Source of the DNA: Xenococcaceae cyanobacterium MO_188.B19
GTDB lineage: Bacteria; Cyanobacteriota; Cyanobacteriia; Cyanobacteriales; Xenococcaceae
DNA length: 50,251 nt
Reading direction: 5' to 3'
Assembly: GCA_030065715.1 (NCBI GenBank)
Contig: JASJDF010000001.1
Coordinates: forward strand, 1 to 50,251
Part shown: positions 30,828 through 39,934 of the stretch, piece after piece
How positions within the stretch are numbered: position 1 is the stretch's first letter
Layout: every line of letters starts with the position of its first letter
Notes under the pieces: generated by a model
The model's database searches: none
What the model saw: only the letters and a program-made list of their open reading frames with translations
Told to the model about the DNA's origin: nothing
Program-made: the position numbers and the translations under genes

Positions 30828-31652
30828 TTATTTGACAGTGCCAATTAGAGCCATCTGTAGAAGTTGCTGCCAAATCGGGGCAAGGATAGCTTTGACGAGT
30901 AGGTCTCCCAGTAACAAACCCAGTCCCATCAGAAAATACTGGCGTGGAAAGTCAAGCTGGGGGAATTTTCTACTGAAGTAGTGACCAAGATTTAATGCTA
31001 AAGCGGTGAGAGCCAAGCCAGTGGCAATATAGCCGACTACTCGCAGCATAGACCAGGGTGGCCATCCTACCAGAGCAGCTAGCCAGGGATTACTGCTTTG
31101 ATAAACAAGCTGCCCCACATAAAAATTCATGTAATTGAGCAAATAAGTTCCCAGAATTAAAGCTGCACTACCAAAAGTGACCAGTGACAATAACGAAAAC
31201 AGTGCGTACTCTCGCAAATGAATGGGCAGAAAAAGTTGAACTGACCCCTCTGCTCCTTCTCCTGTCCGAATCCAGTGAAACATATCTTCTGTGTAAACAG
31301 CCCCATTGACTACTACCTCAGTAGCTTGTTCTGGAGCTAAAACCGTTGCCCCAACTACTGCCAAACTTTGACAGATAGCCCACCAAAGAACCCAGAACAT
31401 CGCCTGATTATAGCAACGGCGAGCAATGAGCAAGAGGTAGAGAGGATAAATGACTGCTGCACCTAAAAAGGGCATCAACTTCGGAATGGAGAAGCTGAAA
31501 CTAGCTCCAGTAGTCAAAACCGTGCCAATTGCCAAGAGTATAGCGGTCAAGATATTTCGTCTCAACCCACATTTCGTTTTGCTTATCGTGGGCATAACTA
31601 GAAAACAAGATAGGTCTTGGAAAGTTATATTCTCAAGAGCTATCAATACCAT
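30828..31652 (-). CDS. Multi-TM membrane protein of unknown function
   Basis: 274-aa ORF with about six hydrophobic segments; start may be internal (MPTISKT). Confidence 0.6.
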   Translation of the reverse strand: MVLIALENITFQDLSCFLVMPTISKTKCGLRRNILTAILLAIGTVLTTGASFSFSIPKLMPFLGAAVIYPLYLLLIARRCYNQAMFWVLWWAICQSLAVVGATVLAPEQATEVVVNGAVYTEDMFHWIRTGEGAEGSVQLFLPIHLREYALFSLLSLVTFGSAALILGTYLLNYMNFYVGQLVYQSSNPWLAALVGWPPWSMLRVVGYIATGLALTALALNLGHYFSRKFPQLDFPRQYFLMGLGLLLGDLLVKAILAPIWQQLLQMALIGTVK

Positions 31653-31806
31653 GAATTTACCTACTTGTCCGATTTAATATTCTATATTTAATAGAAGCGA
31701 TCGCTCTTCTGGTCGATTAACTTATGATATTTATTTATACTACTGGTATTAAGGTAGAGGAAATTATTTCCTCTACTTTTATTTTCAATCGAGATTAGTA
31801 ACTAAA

Positions 31807-32766
31807 ATGGAAAAGCGTTCGCTGGGAAGTTCCGAAGTTCAAATTACCCCAATTCTCATGGGAACATGGCAAGCCGGGAAAAAAATGTGGGCGGGGATTG
31901 ACGACAGTGAAAGTATTCGAGCAATTCGGGCTGCTGTAGAAGCAGGAATAACTACCATAGATACGGCAGAGGTTTACGGCGAGGGACATTCAGAGCAAAT
32001 TGTAGCTCAGGCTGTGTCTGACATTCGCGATCGCGTAGAATATGCCTCTAAAGTATTTGCCAACCACCTTAAATACAACCAAGTAATCGAAGCTTGTAAC
32101 CGTTCTTTAAAAAATCTCCAGACAGACTATCTCGATCTCTATCAAATTCATTGGCCCTCTGGTTCGTTTGGTAGTGAATCAGTACCGATAGAAGAAACAA
32201 TGAGTGCTTTGAATAAACTCAAAGAGGATGGCAAAATCAGAGCAATTGGTGTTTCTAATTTCAATCGCCAACAACTAGAAGAAGCATCTCAGTTTGGCAG
32301 AATTGACAGTTTACAGCCACCCTATTCTCTATTTTGGCGCAAGATCGAAAACGATGCCGTACCTTATTGTATAGAGCATAATATCTCGATTTTGGCTTAT
32401 TCTTCCTTAGCTCAAGGATTGCTGACGGGCAAATTCACCCCTGGTCATAAATTTGAGGAAGGAGATCATCGCAGTGCAAATGTTTTATTTCAGGGTGAAA
32501 ACTTCAAACGCGCTCAACAAGCTTTAAAACAGTTAAAGCCTATTGCTTCAAAGCATAGTTGTACTTTGGCTCAACTTTCTTTAGCTTGGTTAATCGCTCA
32601 ACCTCAAAGTAATGCGATTGCAGGAGCTAGAACCCCAGAACAAGCAGAGGACAATGCTAAAGCAGCACAAGTCACCTTATCTACTGAAGAATTACAGGAA
32701 ATAGATCGTATTGGCAGACAAGTAACGGATCGTCTCGATGATAATCCTGTGATGTGGGACTGGTAA
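31807..32766 (+). CDS. Aldo/keto reductase
   Basis: IRAAVEAGITTIDTAEVYGEGHSEQIV; DYLDLYQIHWP; AIGVSNFN; LAWLIAQPQSNAIAGARTPEQAEDNAKA. Confidence 0.95.
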   Translation: MEKRSLGSSEVQITPILMGTWQAGKKMWAGIDDSESIRAIRAAVEAGITTIDTAEVYGEGHSEQIVAQAVSDIRDRVEYASKVFANHLKYNQVIEACNRSLKNLQTDYLDLYQIHWPSGSFGSESVPIEETMSALNKLKEDGKIRAIGVSNFNRQQLEEASQFGRIDSLQPPYSLFWRKIENDAVPYCIEHNISILAYSSLAQGLLTGKFTPGHKFEEGDHRSANVLFQGENFKRAQQALKQLKPIASKHSCTLAQLSLAWLIAQPQSNAIAGARTPEQAEDNAKAAQVTLSTEELQEIDRIGRQVTDRLDDNPVMWDW

Positions 32767-32871
32767 TTATTCGATCTAATACTTTATATTTAGAAGTAGC
32801 GATCACGCAGTGCCTCGCTTCGCGAGAAAGACAAACCAATTCTAAATATGGTCTATTAAACTTAATTACAA

Positions 32872-33099
32872 CTAACTTTTATCGTATTTAGATTTATATT
32901 TATTCCAAGCATTTTCAAAAGATTGTTTGACATCATTTATTTCTGATTCAGCCATATCTTTGAGTAAAGATAGAGCAGCCAAACAATCACCAATAGCAGC
33001 ATGATTACCGCCTAAAGGTTGCCATTTATATGACTCATAATAATCACTCCAATCGCCATAAAATTGAGCGTACCATTCGAGGAAATCCATTATCCTCAA
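32872..33099 (-). pseudogene. C-terminal fragment of a DnaQ-like 3'-5' exonuclease
   Basis: MDFLEWYAQFYGDWSDYYESYKWQPLGGNHAAIGDCLAALSLLKDMA resembles an exonuclease C-terminal block; no N-terminal DxE motif in frame upstream. Confidence 0.55.
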
Positions 33100-33364
33100 A
33101 TTTAATCAAAGCATTCTCGCAAAATGTATTTATTTCACTTAAATATGAACTTGTACAAAGTAATAATCCTGAAAATACTAGTGTTATGGAGCAAAAACTT
33201 TGTCCTGCTTCAGTAGAATCTGATTCTGGTAATTAGAGATTGAATCACTTTCAATATTAATAATCTAAATTTATTCATTACATTTGAACTACTTTAACCT
33301 CCACGCTACCCACTGCATACTGATCCTTTAAAAGTGCGATCGCGTTGCTCCAACAAACTAATAC

Positions 33365-34075
33365 CTACTTCTCCAGTTGAGACTCATTAATTTCTATAGT
33401 CTTGACAATCCAGTAAGCACTGAAGACCCAAACAGCTACAAGTTCCAGCTTAAAAACAAGAATTCCCGTATCACCATAAAAAAACCATACCAACAATGGT
33501 AGGGCAATCATGGCAGCACCAAGAATTCTGTATATTAGTATGTAAATTTTTTTCCGCGATTCACTTATTTGATTTTTTTCATCTATTTCCTCGTTATTGA
33601 GCGTATCTGACCATCTGAAAATACAGATATAGGCGATCGCAATAAAAAACGAGATAGCAGATACACCATGCCAAAAAGGTGCGGTAAAAGTATCGCACTG
33701 TTCGTTCATAGGACATGAAATTGGTAATAGAGCGATGCAAACGGCAAGGATACCAGCAGCATCTAAAACAAAGTCCTCTACTGTACTATAGCCCTTGTAT
33801 AAGTAAAGAGATGCTCCAATTGCAAACAAAATTCCCACAAATACATCTCGCATAGGAGTGTGATAGTAATCACTTATAGAGCTTTGTAATTCTACGTCAA
33901 GCATAAGCCCAACAAGCCAGAGAATCAGGGGAAATAATATACCAATAATAGCTATGCCGATTCTGGTGGAGAAATATGTATCTCGAATATGTTGACGGAA
34001 ACGATTAGGTTTTATAGGAAGTATTCTAAGTTTATCTAGAACATCTATGCGAAAAGTATCAAAGTTCATCTTCAA
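33365..34075 (-). CDS. Multi-TM membrane protein of unknown function
   Basis: SSISDYYHTPMRDVFVGILFAIGASLYLYKGYSTVEDFVLDAAGILAVCIALLP. Confidence 0.7.
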   Translation of the reverse strand: MKMNFDTFRIDVLDKLRILPIKPNRFRQHIRDTYFSTRIGIAIIGILFPLILWLVGLMLDVELQSSISDYYHTPMRDVFVGILFAIGASLYLYKGYSTVEDFVLDAAGILAVCIALLPISCPMNEQCDTFTAPFWHGVSAISFFIAIAYICIFRWSDTLNNEEIDEKNQISESRKKIYILIYRILGAAMIALPLLVWFFYGDTGILVFKLELVAVWVFSAYWIVKTIEINESQLEK

Positions 34076-34331
34076 TATCTAATTTTAGATTTTTTACAGT
34101 AAAGCCTCATATATTACTTCGTCTTTAACTTGAGGATTTATGTGTTTATTGATAAATATTTACAAAGATTAAATCTAAATTTCTGCTTTTTCTAACGTAA
34201 TACTTTAATTTCCACTGTCCCCATCGCATACTGTTCTCTCAAAAGTGCGATCGCCCTATCCACCCCACAATAGTCAAACTTAACCCTACTCCCCACTAAC
34301 TGAGCCGTAATATCGTTTCCCTTTAAATTTG

Positions 34332-34817
34332 CTACAGATGACTGATGGGGAGACAGGGGGGACAAGGGGGACAAGGGAGACTGGGGCGATTAATGTGCAG
34401 CATCTCTAAAGTGATTTGATATAATCCCTGTACCATATCAGCTACTTCATTTTTATCAGCTTTGCCATAACCTAAATGACATTTCCAACTAGATTGATGC
34501 AGATATACTGGTACAACTCCTGTTTCTCGATGGCAGACTAGATTGATTACCCCAAAAGCTTGTAATACTCCCCCTGCTGCTTTGATAGTGCGATTGAAAA
34601 AAGGCATTTCAATCGCAACATTATGGGGTTGAAATTCATTGAGCAACTCCACCATATCTTGCTCGATTTCTAATAACCTTTCTGCTGTAGTTAATTGTTT
34701 GTTAGTTTCTATCGTGCCGTAGTCGAGTAAATTCGCATCTCCATATTGACCTTCTTCCAATACTGCCCAACCAATTATGGCTAGTCCTGGGTCAATTCCC
34801 AACCAAGTTTGACTCAT
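34332..34817 (-). pseudogene. ruvC: RuvC-like Holliday junction resolvase, truncated at a heptamer repeat
   Basis: MSQTWLGIDPGLAIIGWAVLEE, VAIEMPFFNRTIKAAGGVLQAFGVI; ends in SLPCPPCPPCLPISHL encoded by a GACAAGG-type heptamer repeat and lacks the final Asp motif. Confidence 0.6.
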
Positions 34818-34935
34818 TATCGCTCATCAATAATTTATCAATACATTACCAATTTAGTTAGACAACAAAAAACCTTGATACGCACATACCAAGGTTAAGT
34901 AGGAGAAATTCAATTGTTGACGAGAGAAAAATCTT

Positions 34936-35133
34936 TTAAGCGAGAAAACCTAACTTTTTACCATTGTCGCGAGCAGTTCTAATTAGGTTTTGTCTAGTGG
35001 TTCTTTCGATACCAATACGATTACAAACTGCTGTAATAACTTGAGAGTGTTTAGCAATCATTTGTCCCCGAAGCTTATTAAACTTAGCTTTACCTAGATA
35101 GTTACGAACCAGAATGACGATTGGTGCAAACAT
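34936..35133 (-). CDS. Small conserved cyanobacterial protein
   Basis: 65-aa basic ORF MFAPIVILVRNYLGKAKFNKLRGQMIAKHSQVITAVCNRIGIERTTRQNLIR. Confidence 0.6.
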   Translation of the reverse strand: MFAPIVILVRNYLGKAKFNKLRGQMIAKHSQVITAVCNRIGIERTTRQNLIRTARDNGKKLGFLA

Positions 35134-35201
35134 TGTTATCTTCTAGACCTCGATTAAAAGTTGATTAAAAGTTGTTGTTTAAATTGAACTGTCTGAAACG
35201 A

Positions 35202-35372
35202 TTAGCTGATAGCAAAAGAAACTAGAACTAATGCTGAAACTAAGAATGCTGCCACTGCGCCTTGTTTGAGGTAATTCTTTTGTTCCCATACTGTAGGAAA
35301 TTCTTGATAAGTCATTTCAGGCTCAACAGCGTAGTTGTTAAGAATTCCGTTATCTAATTGAGTGGTGTACAT
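35202..35372 (-). CDS. Small single-TM protein, possibly photosystem-associated (Psb35/HLIP-neighbour type)
   Basis: Below ORF-track cutoff; hand translation MYTTQLDNGILNNYAVEPEMTYQEFPTVWEQKNYLKQGAVAAFLVSALVLVSFAIS. Confidence 0.6.
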   Translation of the reverse strand: MYTTQLDNGILNNYAVEPEMTYQEFPTVWEQKNYLKQGAVAAFLVSALVLVSFAIS

Positions 35373-35539
35373 AGTAATTTCTCTTTATTTGGTTCTTATA
35401 TTTAGTTCTCTATGTAAATTAATGTAACAAATATATTTAGTTTTGTAAAGCAAACTTGACAAATAGATATTTATTGTATCAATAAGATTAGTTAATCATT
35501 GTTGTACACTGTTAGCGGAATTAGTAGAACAATTGTTTT

Positions 35540-35782
35540 ATGACAGCATCAAATGTCACTGCACCGTTATCATCGTTGACGGGAGTTATCGAGCGAATTA
35601 CGTATCATTCTGAAGAATCGGGATATACCGTAGCCAGGTTGAATAGATTGACTCGCAGTAAGAAACTAGCGTTAATTGTTGGTTCGGAAAAAGCTATCGC
35701 GATCGCAGTAAAACAAGTCAAGCAGCAGCAGAGATATACGAGGTTGAGAGAAAGGTTAGAAGAGAGGAATAAAAAAAAGTAG
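35540..35782 (+). pseudogene. Internally deleted RecD2-like helicase remnant (N-terminus joined to C-terminus)
   Basis: LTGVIERITYHSEESGYTVARL (RecD2 N-terminus) runs directly into VGSEKAIAIAVKQVKQQQRYTRLRERL (RecD2-like C-terminus). Confidence 0.65.
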
Positions 35783-35818
35783 TGTAATAAACCTCCTTTT
35801 GTATTATTAAAGAATTAT

Positions 35819-36799
35819 TCATATTACAAAAAAATTTTTGAGCGCACAGCGTAAGAGAGCAAAAAGGGCAAAGAGCCATGTAGTCCTGGGAGCGACACAC
35901 ACAACACGAAAACCGATAATGTAGTAACGATCATCGCGCGAATAACCGTAGCGAAACGCAGAACGGCAGAAATCAGGATCGCTGCCCCAAGAACCACCGC
36001 GTATTACTTTAGTACTACTTAGTTCTGATAACCAAGCAGTACCATTATTAGGTGCGTCGTTGTAACTGTCATGATAATCATCCTCGCACCATTCCCAGAC
36101 ATTTCCGTGCATATCACTTAAGCCAAAGTTATTAGCCACCTTGAAATATCCTACTGGTGTTGTTTGTTCTCTATAGATACCTTTAACTCCTCTGCCATAA
36201 GAGCCTTTCCAGCCCAGGCTTTCATCATCTGTTCCTCTATAGTTAGCTAATTCTGTACTAATAGTTTCGCCAAAATGAAATGCTTGATGATATTTCTCGT
36301 TCCATTCTTCTACCGTTAAATCTTGACCTTTCACCCCACGACAGGCATATTCCCATTCAGCTTCTGTTGGTAATCGGTATTCTCTTTTCGTTTTCTTACT
36401 TAAGCGATCGCAAAATTCTTTAGCCTCTTCCCAAGATATACTTTCCACTGGTCTAGTCCACCTATCTATGCCTTCGTAGTCCTCTTTAAAATCAGATGGG
36501 TCAGAATCTAATTCTCTTTCTACTTGTTCCCATCCCGCTACTATGCGCCATTGAGCTTGGGTGATGGGATAACGTCCCATAAAAAAGCGGGAAATATTTA
36601 CTTTATGCTGCGGTTTTTCTCTTCTATAACCTTCCCATTCATATTCTTTAACTAAACTTTCTATTTCTCGATCTTCCGTTCCCATCCAAAAACTACCACC
36701 AGGGATGAGAACCATATCTAGTCCTATATTATCCCCTAAGTCTTCAGTAAAATATTGGGCTTGTTTTGATTCTCGCCGAATAATTAATTTTTTAGACAT
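35819..36799 (-). CDS. Formylglycine-generating-enzyme/sulfatase-modifying-factor-like protein; DGR target protein
   Basis: LDMVLIPGGSFWMGTEDRE, YRLPTEAEWEYACRG, FGLSDMHGNVWEWCEDDYHD, KVIRGGSWGSDPDFCRSAFRYGYSRDDRYYIIGFRVV; C-terminal VR pairs with an A-rich template at 37035-37140. Confidence 0.93.
   Translation of the reverse strand: MSKKLIIRRESKQAQYFTEDLGDNIGLDMVLIPGGSFWMGTEDREIESLVKEYEWEGYRREKPQHKVNISRFFMGRYPITQAQWRIVAGWEQVERELDSDPSDFKEDYEGIDRWTRPVESISWEEAKEFCDRLSKKTKREYRLPTEAEWEYACRGVKGQDLTVEEWNEKYHQAFHFGETISTELANYRGTDDESLGWKGSYGRGVKGIYREQTTPVGYFKVANNFGLSDMHGNVWEWCEDDYHDSYNDAPNNGTAWLSELSSTKVIRGGSWGSDPDFCRSAFRYGYSRDDRYYIIGFRVVCVAPRTTWLFALFALLRCALKNFFVI
35887..35992 (-). repeat. DGR variable repeat (VR)
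   Basis: Gapless 106-bp alignment to 37035-37140; 20 differences, 19 at template adenines (minus strand). Confidence 0.9.
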
Positions 36800-36921
36800 T
36801 AATTATCGATAACTGTTCACTTATAACTGAATGAGGTGGAATTAGCTAACGTTTCAGTTGTCCTTACTAAGCTAACCAATTCCTGATTATTTTCGGATGC
36901 TCAGAAAGCATCACTGGAAGC

Positions 36922-36964
36922 GGTGCGACCCTGCGGAATTTTAATCCGCAAAGGAACGCGCACC
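36922..36964. repeat. Palindromic repeat, GGTGCG...CGCACC family
   Basis: GGTGCGACCCTGCGGAATTTTAATCCGCAAAGGAACGCGCACC; related copy at 49457-49523. Confidence 0.6.
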
Positions 36965-37034
36965 AAGACAGGTCTGGACTCCTTATAGCACGCCCGACAA
37001 ATTCCCATTTGCCAGCTCTGGCAGCAAAGAGTGG

Positions 37035-37140
37035 TGGGAGCGACACACACAACACGAAAACCGATATTGTTGTTACGATTATCGCGCGAATTATTGTTGC
37101 GGTACGCTGAACGGCAGTTATTAGGATTGTTGTTCCTTGA
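37035..37140 (-). repeat. DGR template repeat (TR)
   Basis: Minus-strand read TCAAGGAACAACAATCCTAATAACTGCCGTTCAGCGTACCGCAACAATAATTCGCGCGATAATCGTAACAACAATATCGG...: AAY-rich version of the VR. Confidence 0.88.
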
Positions 37141-38600
37141 CACTCTCACGGCTGAAAGCGCGTGAGATTCTTAAGAGATAAGAATCCTTAAAGGGTTAGC
37201 CAAAAACCCGCTACTCTCTCGCCCATTTCTGGGTCTGAGCCTACTTTTAAATTTAGCAAAATCAGCGAGAATCCTACGATTGTAATCTCTGATTCAATCG
37301 CTAGATGAATCGCGGTCTTTTTTGTGCTATAATTATTGAAGCAAACTAAGTTCACTCTAAATGCTCCGAGTAGTCAAAGTAAGACTATATCCCAATAGTC
37401 AGCAGCAACAAGCCTTAAGCCAGTCTTTCGGAAATTGTCGTTGGCTGTGGAATTATTGTCTTAATTTGATCAATCAAACTTATATAGATACAGGATTTGG
37501 CTTGTCGGGATACGAAGTTAAAAAAAGAATACCACAACTGAAAAAAGAGTATCAGTGGTTAAAGTTAACTTATTCTCAATGTTTGCAGCAAGTTTGCTTA
37601 AATCTTGGTGTTGCTTTTAACAACTTCTTTGAAAGGAGAAACAAATATCCTCGTTTTAAGTCAAAGCACGGCCAACAATCTCTACAATATCCTCAAAACG
37701 TTAAAAGGGTAAAAAATTGTTTGAGATTGCCGATGATTGGGGAGGTTAAAGCAGTATTTCATCGAGAAATAGAAGGAAAAATTAAGACGGTAACTGTATC
37801 TAAGAATAAATCTGGTCAATACTTTGCCGCTATTTTATTTGAGGATAGCAAAGATAAGCCAACAACAAAGACTGAGGGGAAAGCAATAGGTATAGACCTA
37901 GGGATTAATCATTTGGCTATAACCAGTGATGGCAGCAAATTTGATCATCCTAGGTGGCTAGCCAAACACGAACGAAATTTAAAGATTAAACAACAAAAAT
38001 TATCGAGAAAAGAACCAGGCTCTAATAACAGAAATAAAGCCAGAAAAACTGTAGCCAAAGTACATAACAAAATCCGATTATGTCGCTCTGATTTTCATCA
38101 CAAACTATCGCGCAGGATAGTTAACGAAAACCAAGTTATTGTTGTGGAAAATCTAGCCGTGTCAAACATGGTTAAAAACCCCAAACTATCCCAAGCTATA
38201 AGTCAGGTTGGCTGGGGACACTTTTGTACCAGGCTTAAATATAAGGCAGAACTTGAAGGAAAAGTATATCAAGAAGTAGATAGATTTTTCCCGAGTTCTA
38301 AAACTTGTAATGTTTGCCTTAACCAAGTAGATAGTTTGCCTCTTGAAATAAGATTTTGGGACTGTTCTAGCTGTGGCACCAAACGTATCGATCGAGATGT
38401 TAATGCAGCGAAAAACATCCGAGATGAAGGACTGCGAATACTTAAGACCTCTGGGACGGGGGATAAAGCCTATCGCCAAACTGTAAGACGGAGTAGAGGA
38501 GGACGTAAGAAATCCACTATTCCGCTTGTTTCTGGGTAGGAAGCCCACGCTGTAACTGTAAGGTCAGCGTGCGGTAGTTCACGGAGTATCCTTGGCAGGG
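37141..38600 (+). mobile_element. IS200/IS605-like TnpB-only element (approximate ends)
   Basis: Left-end hairpin TCTCACG-GCTGAAAGCG-CGTGAGA, tnpB, then right-end structure CCCACGCTGTAACTGTAAGGTCAGCGTGCGGTAGTTCACGG. No tnpA. Confidence 0.7.
37361..38539 (+). CDS. tnpB: TnpB (RNA-guided nuclease, IS200/IS605 family)
   Basis: GIDLGINHLAITSDG, IVVENLAVSNMVKN, SKTCNVCLNQ...CSSCGTKRIDRDVNAAKNI: RuvC-like D/E/D and zinc ribbon intact. Confidence 0.95.
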   Translation: MLRVVKVRLYPNSQQQQALSQSFGNCRWLWNYCLNLINQTYIDTGFGLSGYEVKKRIPQLKKEYQWLKLTYSQCLQQVCLNLGVAFNNFFERRNKYPRFKSKHGQQSLQYPQNVKRVKNCLRLPMIGEVKAVFHREIEGKIKTVTVSKNKSGQYFAAILFEDSKDKPTTKTEGKAIGIDLGINHLAITSDGSKFDHPRWLAKHERNLKIKQQKLSRKEPGSNNRNKARKTVAKVHNKIRLCRSDFHHKLSRRIVNENQVIVVENLAVSNMVKNPKLSQAISQVGWGHFCTRLKYKAELEGKVYQEVDRFFPSSKTCNVCLNQVDSLPLEIRFWDCSSCGTKRIDRDVNAAKNIRDEGLRILKTSGTGDKAYRQTVRRSRGGRKKSTIPLVSG

Positions 38601-38632
38601 AGTCACAAAGTTTTGGCTTTGTGGCTTTTTAA
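38601..38632. terminator. Terminator-like hairpin
   Basis: GTCACAAAGTTTTGGCTTTGTGGCTTTTT. Confidence 0.65.
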
Positions 38633-38635
38633 GGT

Positions 38636-39616
38636 TCATATTTGACCCGTACTAAACAAACGACCGATAACTTCTTCGATAGGAGGGTCATTGACGCTTA
38701 AATCTCTAATAGGTAACTGAGCCAAAATGCGAGAAATAGTTGCAGTTAAATTTTCCCTAGGGACAAAAAATTTGACCTCTTGTCCTTCTATAGACTCTAT
38801 ATCTCCATACTCTCTTAAAACTGCTTCTGATAGAGGTTGAGCCAATTCTACTTTGACTTCTCGACAAGGAGCAAAACGTTCTAGTAAGCCATGGAGACTA
38901 CCATCATATATAAGACGACCTTGATGAATTAGTAAAACGCGATCGCATAATGCGGTAATATCAGTCATGTAGTGACTGGTTAACAAAATAGTTGCTTGAT
39001 ACTGTTGATTGTAATCTTTCAAGAATTCTCTAACAGCAACTTGAGCATTAACATCTAGACCCAGAGTCGGCTCATCCAAAAATAATACTTGGGGATGATG
39101 TAATAGTGCAGCTAACAATTCTGCTTTCATTCTTTCCCCTAAAGAAAGTTTTCGTACTGGTTGAGTGAGTTTATCTTCTAAAGACAACATAGAACTTAAC
39201 CGTTCTAGACGTTGGTGAAATATTTGGTCAGATAGTTCATAAACCGCAGCATTAATCCTTAAGGAGTCGAGAGCAGGTAAATCCCAGAGTAATTGCTGTT
39301 TTTGTCCCATCACTAAACTAGTTTTCTGCAAAAACTGTGGCTGACGACGAAAAGGAGTATAACCGGCTACCCTTACTTTCCCTTCAGAAGGATGAATTAA
39401 CCCTGTTAACATTTTCAGAGTTGTGGTTTTCCCTGCGCCATTTGCCCCCAAAAAACCCACTACTTCCCCAGGTTCAATATAGAATGTTACATTCTGTACC
39501 GCTTTTACTTGACGATAAGTACGGCGAAAAAAGTGATTTAAAGTACCTTTAAGACCAGGCTGTTTAACAGCAACAGGGTAAATTTTGCTTAAGTTTTCAA
39601 CAGCAATGATAGACAC
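38636..39616 (-). CDS. ABC transporter ATP-binding protein (ABC-2 type)
   Basis: FLGANGAGKTTTLKMLTGLI, LSLGERMKAELLAALLHHPQVLFLDEPTLGLD. Confidence 0.94.
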   Translation of the reverse strand: MSIIAVENLSKIYPVAVKQPGLKGTLNHFFRRTYRQVKAVQNVTFYIEPGEVVGFLGANGAGKTTTLKMLTGLIHPSEGKVRVAGYTPFRRQPQFLQKTSLVMGQKQQLLWDLPALDSLRINAAVYELSDQIFHQRLERLSSMLSLEDKLTQPVRKLSLGERMKAELLAALLHHPQVLFLDEPTLGLDVNAQVAVREFLKDYNQQYQATILLTSHYMTDITALCDRVLLIHQGRLIYDGSLHGLLERFAPCREVKVELAQPLSEAVLREYGDIESIEGQEVKFFVPRENLTATISRILAQLPIRDLSVNDPPIEEVIGRLFSTGQI

Positions 39617-39934
39617 TATGACTTTCCTAAGTTTGATTATGATGATAAAAAAAGAGTTAGAGACTTTATAATAGTTAAGGTCTGATCATAAAATCAAAAG
39701 TAAATAGGGCTTGCTGAAAAAGTCATAATTCTATTAAAAACATACACTTGAAAGCTGAACGGGATGGGTATTCCCACTCGCCCTATAAATCTTTATATTA
39801 TGATTATCTTAAAAACTGTATTGATTTTAAATATCAAATTTTAGCCGAGTTAAAAGCAATTGAAAATCCTAAAGATATTGCTCATTTAGTCAAATATTAC
39901 CCTATTTTTCTTTTGGGAATGTTCTAAATCTAAG

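Noticed and set aside
34350-34385. GACAAGG / TCGGAAT / AGTAGCA heptamers as CRISPR or regulatory arrays
   Set aside because: Typical short tandem heptamers of cyanobacteria, too short and contiguous.
36867-37149. ORFs starting MRVSRNNNPNN... and MLCVSLPP...
   Set aside because: Reading through the DGR template repeat and its non-coding flank; the N-rich peptide reflects template AAY codons, not a gene.
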